Shown piece by piece: positions 37,090-46,111 of a stretch of DNA of 64,000 nt. Position numbers and translations under genes: made by a program. Source of the stretch: Porphyromonas sp. (GTDB lineage Bacteria; Bacteroidota; Bacteroidia; Bacteroidales; Porphyromonadaceae). How positions within the stretch are numbered: position 1 is the stretch's first letter; each line of letters opens with the position of its first letter. The stretch covers positions 1 to 64,000 of the forward strand of contig NZ_JAUMXC010000003.1 of the NCBI RefSeq assembly GCF_030529325.1. Reading direction: 5' to 3'. The notes under the pieces were generated by a model. The model was not told where the DNA came from. It made no database searches and was given only the letters and a program-made list of their open reading frames with translations.

Positions 37090-38408
37090 ACTTTTGGTGT
37101 AAGTATCTCGATTATTCTTTCATTATTCACTATCATCATACCGTGGCGATCTCCGGTGATACCCTCAGTGAGCTGATAGGTGTACTTGGGCTTGCCGTCG
37201 GGCTGCATGATGGTAGGGAAGTAAACGAACTTGATGCTGTCCGCTCGGTCCTTGAGGTCTTCGCCTGCCTCGATAATGTGTGTCGAGATCATGAAGATAC
37301 AGTCATTACGATCGGCAAAAGCTCTCATGACTTCGACTGTTGCTTCGTGGGCATCCTTGACATTGGTACCCCTGAAGAGTTCGTCAAATACGATGATGAG
37401 ACGCCCCTCTCTATTGACCTGATCCGCGACTTTCTTGAGTCTTCGTACCTCAGCATAGAAGTGGCTGAGTCCCATGTGCATGTTGTCGGGGAGGTTAATT
37501 GTGGTGTACATACCGTTGTGTACGCCGAAACGCATCTCTTCGGCAGGGACGGGAAAGCCCATGTGCGCAAGGAACATGATCGTGCCGAAAGACTTCATGA
37601 AGGTAGACTTACCTGCCATATTGGCCCCGGTGAGGAAAATGACCTTCTGTCCCTTTTCCATGGTGACGGTATTGGGCACTGCGTTTTTGAGCAAGGGGTG
37701 TCTCAACCCTTTGATGTACAGGTTATCATCCGTGGTCACCTCCGGTAGCACAAAGCCTCGTTCGTCAGCCACCTTGGCGACTGCTCCGTAGACATCGATG
37801 CGGTAAAGTATCTCCAAAAACTTACGAAAGTCCGTGATCCCCTTGTAGCGCAAGAGCTCATCGCAAGCCGCAACTTTATGGTATGGCAGTCGCTTGACTT
37901 TGACTTCCGCGGCAGTCCAGGCAAATGTCTCCGTACCGAGAAGTCTCTCAAGGGTATCCACATCTTGTCGCATAGATGCAGGGGCATCCGACAGCATGCG
38001 TATGATCCCCCTCGCCTCCTCACAGAGATGTACGGTGGAGAGTACAGCCTTATGGATCACGGCATAAGCCACATCCGCTCCGATGATCCTATTGAGGCGT
38101 TGGCGGAGGTTATTATCGTGAGCCTTGAGACGAGCACGCTCATCAGTATTGCTGAGGTAATGCTCTATAGAGTCGAACCACTCGCTATTGAGCTTGGGTA
38201 CGATCTTCCGCTCCATGAAGAAGCGAAAGATCGATATCCTTTCTTTTATCTTCTCAGCCTCCGAGAGCGGATACCTGAACATATCCTCAAGTATCTGAGC
38301 GCTCCCTCGTGTCTGAGCCTTGTTGAAGATCCCAAAGATCGAATCGCTCTGAGGCTTGTTGAAGATCTTGAGGTCTGTGAGTGTCTGTTTGTCTATGATA
38401 AAAGCCAT
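37086..38408 (-). CDS. MutS-like ATPase (first of a tandem pair)
   Basis: A 440-residue paralogue of the next gene, with the same N-terminal block (MAFIIDKQTLTDLKI), a helical core, and the MutS-type ATPase (VIFLTGANMAGKSTFMKSF, LPDNMHMGLSHFYAEVRRLK, IIVFDELFRGTNVKDA). The N-terminal mismatch-binding and connector domains of MutS are missing. MutS ATPases work as dimers, so two coupled paralogues could form a heterodimer; this is inference. The gene starts 36 bases after a GldF/GldG-like transporter gene, so the pair may be in the same transcript. Confidence 0.87.
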   Translation of the reverse strand: MAFIIDKQTLTDLKIFNKPQSDSIFGIFNKAQTRGSAQILEDMFRYPLSEAEKIKERISIFRFFMERKIVPKLNSEWFDSIEHYLSNTDERARLKAHDNNLRQRLNRIIGADVAYAVIHKAVLSTVHLCEEARGIIRMLSDAPASMRQDVDTLERLLGTETFAWTAAEVKVKRLPYHKVAACDELLRYKGITDFRKFLEILYRIDVYGAVAKVADERGFVLPEVTTDDNLYIKGLRHPLLKNAVPNTVTMEKGQKVIFLTGANMAGKSTFMKSFGTIMFLAHMGFPVPAEEMRFGVHNGMYTTINLPDNMHMGLSHFYAEVRRLKKVADQVNREGRLIIVFDELFRGTNVKDAHEATVEVMRAFADRNDCIFMISTHIIEAGEDLKDRADSIKFVYFPTIMQPDGKPKYTYQLTEGITGDRHGMMIVNNERIIEILTPKV

Positions 38409-38444
38409 TGTTGTCGTCCTACTTTGTCGTTAATTCATCCATGC

Positions 38445-40739
38445 TCAACGTCCCCTCCGACGTAGCCATATGAATAGGGCTGTCAGGAACATAAGTCCGG
38501 GGATCAACCACACAAACACGACTCTCGCCCATGTAACGGTAGCATCTGAAAGTTCCATGTGCTTGTCAGGAGAGTCCGGACGACGGACATCGATAGGCAC
38601 TTCTCCATCGGAGAACCAGTCAAAAGCTCCCAAAATCATGTAGTAGTTAAATGCCTTGACTCCCGGTCTCTCACGCATCACCTCGCCATTGCTGATGCAG
38701 TCTGCATCTCCTGCGACAATGATCTTCTGCGTACGCTCTCCGACCTGACGAGTGAGTGCGATGGCAAGGTCATAGGACTTCTCCACTTCTCCTATTGCAG
38801 GATTGAGACGGACGGAATCGTTGAGGAAGTCTGTTGTCTCCAACTCGTTCCAACATCCCACAGAGTCTGTCTTCATGAGAGAGACGACCTCAAATCCCTT
38901 GTCTGTATCATACTCCACACTCGTTGCTCCCGACATGGCGACACCATAACCGTACGAGCGCAAAGTGCCGAACATATGTGACAACTCTCCGGCCTCTTTT
39001 GTAGGTAGTGCCAAGGCAAGATCTGCCGAATACTCTACCGTAGGATGGACGATATGTCCCGGGCTGAAACGCACCCCGAGCATCTCCACGATAGGATTCA
39101 TGACCTCCTGACGACCGGGATCACCGGTGATGAGGAGATTACCCCCTCTGTCGATGTACGCTTGGATACGTGCAAGTTCGACATCTGAGAGAGGCTCGCG
39201 AAGCTCTCCGATGACAAGGATGTTGATGTCCTCGGGAATATCCTGATCTATACTTATATCAGAGTATGCAAATCCCTGATTGATGAGCGAGTGACGGAAG
39301 TTTTTCATCTGAGCAAACATACTGTATGCCCTTTCACTGTAATGATCGGTCGGACGAGCACCCTTTCCGGAAAGGAAGCCCACCATAGGCAGATCCATGA
39401 CGAGACGCTTGAGAGCAGCAGTGATCTCGCTCTCCAAGGGAAAGATCATGTTGTCGTCGAAGATACGGAGGAAGGTCTTCTTACCGTTGTATTCTATTTC
39501 GCGGACAAATCTGTACCCTTCGCCCGAAAGATCCACTCCGAGTCGAGCGAATTCATCAGGAGTCAGGAACATCTTCGGATCAAAGTTATTGATCTCTATC
39601 ATCTTATTGAACTTTTCCTCTGTCGTCAAGTCCGGGAAACGCTGGTCAAATGAAGGATTGTTGGCCTCGTGATAGTAGTAGACATACTTCATCTTCATAT
39701 CCGGCTTGAAGCGCAGATACTGCTCGAACAGCTTGCGATCCTCGTTGATACGCTCGGGCATACCGATCCAGAAGTGAGGATCGAGGAGGTTTACATAGCT
39801 GGTGATGGTCACCTTGCCATCGAGTCTCTTGACGATATCCTGACTGTGGGAAGTGATGGTATTTCGTTTTGTCGTCGTAGCATCATAGTACTTCTTCGCC
39901 ATAGGCTGCGAAGAGACATATCCCAACCCGAGAGCGATGATCCACACGCTTGCGTACTGTGAAACTACCACCCATGTCGGCTTGCTCGTGCGGAGCGACT
40001 GCAGACGGAGGATAGCCATGGAGAGAAAAAGAACGATGACGATGATGAAGTAAAGCACGTTTTCCGTACTGATCATCCCTTGGATAAATTCTGAAGAACG
40101 CCCTGTCATCGACAGCCAGTAAGTGATGTCTCTCACAAAAGCAATGTCCTGTCCCCAGGAGGATACCATGGACAAGAGAGTGAGGATCGTCAGCGTACCC
40201 ACAGCCGCCACCACTTGGTACGATGTCAGACTGGACATAAACAGACCGATGACAGCATACGCACAGGTGAGTAGGAAGATGCCCAAGAGACCACTGAGGA
40301 TGACTTCGTAGTTGAAGTGGTCTACCTTGACAGCTCCCCAAACTGCATAAGCTCCCAACACAGCGATGAGGACAAGGATATAGACCACCACGGAGAGGTA
40401 CTTGCCCAAGATGATCTGAGCATTGGTCACGGGGGATGAATAGAGGAGCTTGATAGAGCCTGAACTGTACTCACGACTCATGAGATTCATCGTCAAGAGC
40501 GGGAGATACAGGTAAAGATTGCCTTGGGCTTTGCTGTAGATCCCTTCCCATCCGGAAAACATATAGGAAGTAAGGTCATGCAAAGGATAACCCATCGCAA
40601 GGTTTTGCACCAACTGCTTGAGGATGCCCAGCAAGTCTGTACTTACAGTGAAAGTAAAAAGGATCAAGATAAGCCATGCTATAGGTGAAAAGAACAACAC
40701 CTGAAGTTCGGCCTTGGCTATTTTGAGTATAATCTTCAT
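38445..40739 (-). CDS. ABC permease fused to a GldG-type auxiliary domain
   Basis: About 764 residues. I chose the start at 40739 (MKIILKIAKAELQVLFFSP) because residues upstream in the same frame look non-coding and overlap the repeat-bearing gap. The first about 260 residues form six membrane helices of an ABC-2 permease, as in GldF. The rest is a large extracytoplasmic ABC_transp_aux (GldG-like) domain with segments such as ILVIGELREPLSDVELARIQ and GGNLLITGDPGRQEVMNP, ending in a membrane helix and RRRGR. GldA/F/G were first linked to gliding, but such fusions also occur in non-gliding Bacteroidota. The ATPase gene is just upstream. Confidence 0.85.
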   Translation of the reverse strand: MKIILKIAKAELQVLFFSPIAWLILILFTFTVSTDLLGILKQLVQNLAMGYPLHDLTSYMFSGWEGIYSKAQGNLYLYLPLLTMNLMSREYSSGSIKLLYSSPVTNAQIILGKYLSVVVYILVLIAVLGAYAVWGAVKVDHFNYEVILSGLLGIFLLTCAYAVIGLFMSSLTSYQVVAAVGTLTILTLLSMVSSWGQDIAFVRDITYWLSMTGRSSEFIQGMISTENVLYFIIVIVLFLSMAILRLQSLRTSKPTWVVVSQYASVWIIALGLGYVSSQPMAKKYYDATTTKRNTITSHSQDIVKRLDGKVTITSYVNLLDPHFWIGMPERINEDRKLFEQYLRFKPDMKMKYVYYYHEANNPSFDQRFPDLTTEEKFNKMIEINNFDPKMFLTPDEFARLGVDLSGEGYRFVREIEYNGKKTFLRIFDDNMIFPLESEITAALKRLVMDLPMVGFLSGKGARPTDHYSERAYSMFAQMKNFRHSLINQGFAYSDISIDQDIPEDINILVIGELREPLSDVELARIQAYIDRGGNLLITGDPGRQEVMNPIVEMLGVRFSPGHIVHPTVEYSADLALALPTKEAGELSHMFGTLRSYGYGVAMSGATSVEYDTDKGFEVVSLMKTDSVGCWNELETTDFLNDSVRLNPAIGEVEKSYDLAIALTRQVGERTQKIIVAGDADCISNGEVMRERPGVKAFNYYMILGAFDWFSDGEVPIDVRRPDSPDKHMELSDATVTWARVVFVWLIPGLMFLTALFIWLRRRGR

Positions 40740-41047
40740 AAAAATAAACTTCGTCGTAGTTTTATATAATAGTGTTCTAAGCGTCTCGTGACATACATCA
40801 CATGGGACAGGCTGCCTGAAAGCGTATGTTACCGGACACAATTCCTGACGAGACTCCACCTCTGAAACAGAGCGGGAAGCCAGAAGCCTCAAAAAGGTTG
40901 TCTAACTTGACAAATCAAGTTGTCTAACTTGTGATCGAAGGTTGTCTAACTTGAGATCGAACCTTCTTTACCTTTTTTCTGACACATGTTTTTTCCCCAT
41001 GGACATGGACGTCACATCCGGCGTCATAGATTGATGTCCGAGAGTTA
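40740..41047. other. Gap between ABC ATPase and permease genes
   Basis: This 308-base gap separates two genes that would be expected to be tightly linked. It carries a three-unit copy of the dispersed repeat (40891-40975). No coding sequence or clear promoter is seen in the rest. Confidence 0.55.
40891..40975 (+). repeat. Dispersed 22-bp-period repeat, three forward units
   Basis: Units at 40896-40910 (perfect GGTTGTCTAACTTGA), 40918-40931 and 40940-40954 (perfect) follow each other at exactly 22 bases. The second spacer is TGATCGAA-like and the last is followed by GATCGAACCTTC. This copy lies between two genes of a probable ABC-transporter operon. Confidence 0.9.
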
Positions 41048-41974
41048 TCAGTAACGCTTTTTGGACAGCTCGGCAAAGACAGCGTTCATCGAGCTCTTTT
41101 CGAGCATCATCTCGGTAAGGTACCAATTATGCTCGACACTCTTCTCGACAATCTGCTGTGTCACTTCCTGATAGTCGTTGAACTTTATCCGGTAGTTGTA
41201 GCCTCCCAGCTCTTCCACATCGAGGACTCCGGGGATGCGGCTAAGATCCTCGACAGTAGGCATTGCCATGAGAGACACGATGAGCGAGTCGGGGACGATA
41301 TAGCTGTCAAACTCCTGCACAGAGCCGGAGAAGACCAGTTGCCCCTGCTCGATCATATAGATATGGTCACAGATGGCCTGTACCTCCGACAGTATGTGGG
41401 TCGAAAGCAGTACGGTGCGGTCCTCGGCAATATCTTTGATGAGACGGCGCACATCGAGGATCTGATTGGGGTCGAGCCCGTTGGTGGGTTCATCAAAGAT
41501 GACAAACTCGGGATTGTGGATGATCGCCTGAGCTATACCCACACGCTGCTGATATCCACCGGAAAGGTTGCGTATCAGACGATGACGGAAGTGACCAAGA
41601 CGGCAACGTTCGAGCGCTACATCCACAGCCTTGGGGATCTCCCTGTCCGGGACAAATCTCAAGGAAGCACTATAAGCCAAAAACTCACTCACGGTAAGAT
41701 CCTTCTGCAAAGGTGGGGTCTGTGGCAAAAAGCCGATACGACGCTTGGCTTCGACGGGGTCTTTGCTGATGCTGTGCCCCATGATATACACATCTCCCTC
41801 GGTCTGCTTCAGTGAACCACACATGATGTTCATGGTGGTAGACTTCCCGGCTCCATTGGAGCCGAGAAGTCCGTATATACCATGCTTGGGGATCTCGAAA
41901 TCTATATCCCTCACAGCCCATTGCACACTGTAGCGATGCGACAGGTGCTCGACTTTAACTATTGGTTCTTTCAT
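41048..41974 (-). CDS. ABC transporter ATP-binding protein (GldA-like)
   Basis: A 308-residue ATPase subunit. Walker A is in YGLLGSNGAGKSTTMNI. The Q-loop region reads GFLPQTPPLQKDL, the signature motif LSGGYQQRVGIAQAI, and Walker B FVIFDEPTNGLDPNQ with the H-loop in LLSTHIL. The C-terminal 90 residues form the small domain usual in the ABC-2 export/GldA group. Its partner is almost certainly the permease-GldG fusion downstream. It starts 34 bases after the stop of the PKD-like lipoprotein gene, so read-through from the SusC/SusD operon is possible. Confidence 0.95.
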   Translation of the reverse strand: MKEPIVKVEHLSHRYSVQWAVRDIDFEIPKHGIYGLLGSNGAGKSTTMNIMCGSLKQTEGDVYIMGHSISKDPVEAKRRIGFLPQTPPLQKDLTVSEFLAYSASLRFVPDREIPKAVDVALERCRLGHFRHRLIRNLSGGYQQRVGIAQAIIHNPEFVIFDEPTNGLDPNQILDVRRLIKDIAEDRTVLLSTHILSEVQAICDHIYMIEQGQLVFSGSVQEFDSYIVPDSLIVSLMAMPTVEDLSRIPGVLDVEELGGYNYRIKFNDYQEVTQQIVEKSVEHNWYLTEMMLEKSSMNAVFAELSKKRY

Positions 41975-42008
41975 TGATAGTATATTGATTTGAATGGGAG
42001 TCTGCTTA

Positions 42009-43667
42009 TTATCTGTCCTGATAAGCAGTACGATAGCCTACTTCTCTGAACGAAAGCACCTTGCCTCCGACATTACCTTTGAAGAGAAGTTGAGGTTGAG
42101 TGACGATGGTGATGTCATAGAGCATGATGTCTCCGTTTTCACATCCGATCATGATGCTGCTACAGTTGGAGTATTCGTAAGCAAGAGCGGTGATCTTGGA
42201 CTTGACTTCGACCTCAAACTTTGCCCAGGTGACATTGGGATCCATGGCGTTGATACCATGAGTGTAGTACCAGATCGAGTTGTCCTTTGAACGCGTGATG
42301 AAAGTCCTCATACGAGCAGCACCTGAAGTAGGGTCACTACGTAGTGTAGAAGTCGTCAGGATGAGATCATCCTTGGTCATACGAGGGAGTTGTACGTCCG
42401 TCTTGTATGTCAAATCTCTCACAAGAAGGTTTTGATTGTTGACCGCAATATCGGCAGTATAAGTAAATGAAGGATCATCCTTTTTGTTATAGAAGATCGT
42501 AAACATAGACTCGATATTCCTGACGACAAAACTGTACCAACTGCCCTGATAGTGAGATGTTCCTCTGAGAGCCACAACCTCGATATTGTCACCAAGATTT
42601 GACAATGGCATTCTCTGAGTATCGGCAAGAGGACTCAGGCGAGTGCGGTAGACAGAGATCTGTCCCATCGTGCCGTCGTTGGCATTGATACGCTCGATAA
42701 AGTTGTTTGCAAAAAGGATACGATTGTTTTTCTTGTCCAAACAAAGGAAGTTCGCCGTAAGACGGCTGCTACCGAAGAGACTGATCTCATAGCCCTTGTC
42801 GTCCAACAGATAAGGCTCTGTCAAGAACTTACCGCCAAGGTAATTAGCTCCCATGACTCTGGTATAGAGCTTGCCATCCTCAGTCGTGACAAAGGTAGAA
42901 GGACGACCGTCCGAACCCAAGACATCGATATCCGCACGACTCACGGGCTTGAAGTTGGCAGGGACACCATCCAAAAACTCTTCGTCAAGGCTGCCGACAT
43001 GCTCAAACTTATCCGCAGAGATGATATAACTACCTTGATCTGTGAGCACTGTATACGCTCCGGTGACACCTATATGCCTTGCAAAAGACCAAGACATCTC
43101 GATAGGCTTACCGACGAGACTCTTACCATTATTGTGATCCTCAAAAGCATTAGTTTTCAACAAATATGTACTTTTCCCATCGACAGTGCGTTCTCTGAGT
43201 GTCGAGAGATTTGCTTTTCCACCGTTGTTGCTCAAGATGGTCCAGTCTCCATTGGAGTAGTATGGATAGAGCCATAGGAGGATGATCTTTTGGAATGAGA
43301 TCTCCGATCCTTTCTCATAGATCTTGAACATACCGTAGTAACCTTGGGTAAGGTTGTAGCCATTCAACCCGGCTTTCTTTATCAACTCATCCACAGGCAA
43401 CTCTGCAACCAACTTATCAGCTACGACTTTGCCATTGACCTCCCACTCATATCTGACGTTGTCAGCTCTGAGGGCAGAGTCCTTGGGCCAAACAAAAAGT
43501 TTGCTACCATCGAGGCGAATGTTGCCACCGCCGTGTCCGTAATATGTGCCATAGTTGTCCGACAACCAACGAGGAGGATTGAGCTCCAAATAGTCATAGT
43601 TGCCGGTATCCTTAAAGCAAGATGAAAGTAGCAGTAAGGAGAATATGAAATATAGTATTCGTTTCAT
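42009..43667 (-). CDS. PKD-like family surface lipoprotein
   Basis: A 552-residue lipoprotein (MKRILYFIFSLLLLSSC, lipobox LLSSC) that begins in the mature part FKDTGNYDYLELN, typical of the PKD-like lipoprotein family found after SusC/SusD genes in Bacteroidota. The rest is rich in beta strands and resembles a propeller-like body. It is likely on the cell surface next to the importer. It is the fourth gene of a run SusC-SusD-DUF4843-this gene, with gaps of 16, 17 and 32 bases. As I recall, the B. thetaiotaomicron BT2261-BT2264 complex has this same four-part make-up, with peptide-like ligand seen, so a peptide importer is a reasonable inference. Confidence 0.87.
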   Translation of the reverse strand: MKRILYFIFSLLLLSSCFKDTGNYDYLELNPPRWLSDNYGTYYGHGGGNIRLDGSKLFVWPKDSALRADNVRYEWEVNGKVVADKLVAELPVDELIKKAGLNGYNLTQGYYGMFKIYEKGSEISFQKIILLWLYPYYSNGDWTILSNNGGKANLSTLRERTVDGKSTYLLKTNAFEDHNNGKSLVGKPIEMSWSFARHIGVTGAYTVLTDQGSYIISADKFEHVGSLDEEFLDGVPANFKPVSRADIDVLGSDGRPSTFVTTEDGKLYTRVMGANYLGGKFLTEPYLLDDKGYEISLFGSSRLTANFLCLDKKNNRILFANNFIERINANDGTMGQISVYRTRLSPLADTQRMPLSNLGDNIEVVALRGTSHYQGSWYSFVVRNIESMFTIFYNKKDDPSFTYTADIAVNNQNLLVRDLTYKTDVQLPRMTKDDLILTTSTLRSDPTSGAARMRTFITRSKDNSIWYYTHGINAMDPNVTWAKFEVEVKSKITALAYEYSNCSSIMIGCENGDIMLYDITIVTQPQLLFKGNVGGKVLSFREVGYRTAYQDR

Positions 43668-43699
43668 TTTTATTCTGTCGAAATTAGTTGATTAAACGA

Positions 43700-44452
43700 T
43701 TACACCTTGACTGTCATTGGCGAACCATCCTCTTCGGTCTGAGGATTTTTGACAAGCCATTCCTTGAAAGCAAGAGCCATCTTACGAACCTTATCGGGAT
43801 TATCCTTGATAAAGTTGGTATTGATCTGATCTGCTCCGGGGATATTCTCCAAGAAAAGACGATACTTCTTTGTCGAATAACGTCCCAAAAGACCTTCTTC
43901 GATCTCACGATCCCACCACAATGGGCGTACAGGATCTTTCGTGATGTGCAGAATAGCGATAGAACGCTCTGTCTGACCTACCTTCACCTCACCTTCCTCT
44001 TGGATGGCAAGAGCAAGCTTGTAGCCTTTCTCGAGGGTATTGAGTCTCTCACTTCTATTGATCTGTATCTTTATAGTATCCTGGATCATCTTTTCTCTCG
44101 CTCCGACAGGTTTGGCCCTGAAGGTGTACGAATCTGCGATCGTATACTCAGATGGTAGAGCAGTCGTCAAGTTGTCCACTACTTTGAGCTTAAACTTCAA
44201 GTCCTTTTCCAATGGACGTCCCGCCAAGAGGACAATCAGCTCTGCATAGACTTTGTCATCCTGAGGCTTGGCGAAAAAGAAAGTCACACTGGTCGAATCC
44301 GCCTTTTCTGTACCGGGAGCCACAGCATCTTTCCAAAACTTCTCGAAGTAGAGATACTTGTCTTCACCGAACACGAGCAGATCTTCCTCCTTGCACGAGT
44401 ATGTGCTCAAAAGGGTAAGGACGGATAGAATGGTAAATATATATTTCTTCAT
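43700..44452 (-). CDS. DUF4843 surface lipoprotein
   Basis: A 250-residue lipoprotein (MKKYIFTILSVLTLLSTYSC, lipobox TYSC) of the DUF4843 family. Conserved features are DKYLYFEKF near the mature N-terminus, beta-strand-rich repeats of the Ig/fibronectin kind in the middle, and a C-terminal GLLGRYSTKKYRLFLENI. It lies between the SusD-type gene (17 bases) and the PKD-like gene (32 bases). By analogy with similar four-gene loci it is likely an accessory subunit of the outer-membrane importer. Confidence 0.87.
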   Translation of the reverse strand: MKKYIFTILSVLTLLSTYSCKEEDLLVFGEDKYLYFEKFWKDAVAPGTEKADSTSVTFFFAKPQDDKVYAELIVLLAGRPLEKDLKFKLKVVDNLTTALPSEYTIADSYTFRAKPVGAREKMIQDTIKIQINRSERLNTLEKGYKLALAIQEEGEVKVGQTERSIAILHITKDPVRPLWWDREIEEGLLGRYSTKKYRLFLENIPGADQINTNFIKDNPDKVRKMALAFKEWLVKNPQTEEDGSPMTVKV

Positions 44453-44469
44453 AGTTTGATCCGTTGTTA

Positions 44470-46095
44470 TTAGAAGTTTTGATTGACAGGTATCGGAGGC
44501 ATGTACTCGGACTTGTTCATAGGACGTCTCTCATTTTGATCTCCGACGCATGGGAACTTAAGTCTCTTGTACAGATAGAAGAGTTGACCCTCTGATATCC
44601 ATTCTCTTTGAGCATCATTGACGAGGTCTCTGGCAAATGTATCAAAGTCACCTGCGACAGGAAGTGGAGTGCCTCTCAAGCCTCTCATCTCTCTCAACCT
44701 GTTGAGCACCTCATAAGCCCCTGCAAAATCACCTTTGCGTGCGTGGCACTCTGCAATGATGTAAAGGAGCTCGGAAGTCCTGATGATAGGGCTTTTGTTC
44801 AAAGTCTTGTTCCTCTCAAGTGTATTTGAACTTGGGAAGAGCTTGAGAGAGTACACGTGAAGAGGCTCTCTACCGAAGAAGCCGTCATAGTTCGGAGTAA
44901 ACAGCATGGACTGACCTCTGTAGTCTTGCTCGTACTCATCTGCATTTGTGGACTTGTTTTCAAATATGTTTTGTCTCTTGAGTGCCAACAAGAACCATTG
45001 TCCGGGTGCGTTTCTCTCTGCTACTTTCTTAAAATGGAACTCGATATTGTAGTCATTGTATGCATTTTCGTTGTCAAGAGCAAAGATAATGCTCCATGGC
45101 ATTCTGAGGTATCTTTTTTGTTCGGGGTCATTGGTCCCTGCGATATGATACCATTCTTCATTCTTGTACATCTCCATTTCATTTCCGGAGCCTTCGATAC
45201 CTTTTGCCTTTGCTTCCCATACAAAAGTTGCGTACTCCAGGGCCTTGTCATAGTTACCCATATAAAGATATACTCTTGCCAACAAAGCCTTGATGGCATG
45301 GTGAGTCAGGCGATAACCTCTGTTTTTTAAGAAAGATTCGGGGACTTCTCCCGATGGCAACTTAGTCTCAAATCCGGACTCTTTTTCGTTTTCAAAACGA
45401 GCTCTCCAACTCGCATTGGAGCCCATACCCAAAGCTGTGGTGTCATATGCCAAAGTGAGTTCGGCTGCTTTTTCAAAGTCAGCGACGACATTGTCCAGAT
45501 AAGTAGACACATCTATGCCTTCAGGTTGGATATCAGGATAAGTCTTCACATAGGGAAGAAGGACAGTGTTGTCATTCTCGATCGGAGCAGGTGTGAAAAG
45601 TCGGCAAAGGTCAAAGTGCATCAGAGCACGACAAGCGTACGCTTCACCAAGGATCATCGAACGCTCCATTTCCTTGTACTCAAAGAGACTTGGAGATGCT
45701 GCTTCCGCCTGAGTAATGAGGTTGTTGGCATTCGCGATGGCATTGTATCCGGTTTCCCATATAGCATCGGTCATCCTCAACACCACATCGTTTTGGTATT
45801 CAAACGAAGATATCCTCTGATACACAGAAGCGTTGTCCTGACCGAAGCCTCTGCTGTTCCAAGTCCAGTCATACTGCTGAGAGAGACAGTCGATATAACC
45901 AAACTGGAGTTCCAAGCCATATAGGGATCTACTCGCCATCTGACTATATACACCGGCCAGTGCCGTACGGTATCCATCTCCCGTCTTGTATAGTTTTTTG
46001 TCCGTTGCTTCGCCTTCGGGTTCGATGTCAAGCCATGAGCAAGAGCTATAGCTTATACAAAGGAGAAGGGCAAAGATTTTTATATATGATTTCAT
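44470..46095 (-). CDS. RagB/SusD-family nutrient-binding lipoprotein
   Basis: A 541-residue surface lipoprotein (MKSYIKIFALLLCISYSSC) that forms the lid over the SusC/RagA barrel and captures ligand. The mature start SWLDIEPEGEATDKKLYKTGDGY is typical of SusD proteins. The helical TPR-like scaffold includes EAYACRALMHFDLCRLF, and the C-terminal half has PIIRTSELLYIIAECHARKGD and LREMRG. It follows the SusC gene by 16 bases and belongs to the same complex. The ligand cannot be read from the sequence. Confidence 0.95.
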   Translation of the reverse strand: MKSYIKIFALLLCISYSSCSWLDIEPEGEATDKKLYKTGDGYRTALAGVYSQMASRSLYGLELQFGYIDCLSQQYDWTWNSRGFGQDNASVYQRISSFEYQNDVVLRMTDAIWETGYNAIANANNLITQAEAASPSLFEYKEMERSMILGEAYACRALMHFDLCRLFTPAPIENDNTVLLPYVKTYPDIQPEGIDVSTYLDNVVADFEKAAELTLAYDTTALGMGSNASWRARFENEKESGFETKLPSGEVPESFLKNRGYRLTHHAIKALLARVYLYMGNYDKALEYATFVWEAKAKGIEGSGNEMEMYKNEEWYHIAGTNDPEQKRYLRMPWSIIFALDNENAYNDYNIEFHFKKVAERNAPGQWFLLALKRQNIFENKSTNADEYEQDYRGQSMLFTPNYDGFFGREPLHVYSLKLFPSSNTLERNKTLNKSPIIRTSELLYIIAECHARKGDFAGAYEVLNRLREMRGLRGTPLPVAGDFDTFARDLVNDAQREWISEGQLFYLYKRLKFPCVGDQNERRPMNKSEYMPPIPVNQNF

Positions 46096-46111
46096 AGTTA
46101 TTACTTATTTA

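Noticed and set aside
40740..40892. 51-residue N-terminal extension of the permease-GldG protein
   Set aside because: It has no membrane or signal character and runs into the repeat; the ATG at 40739 begins directly before the first helix as in GldF proteins.
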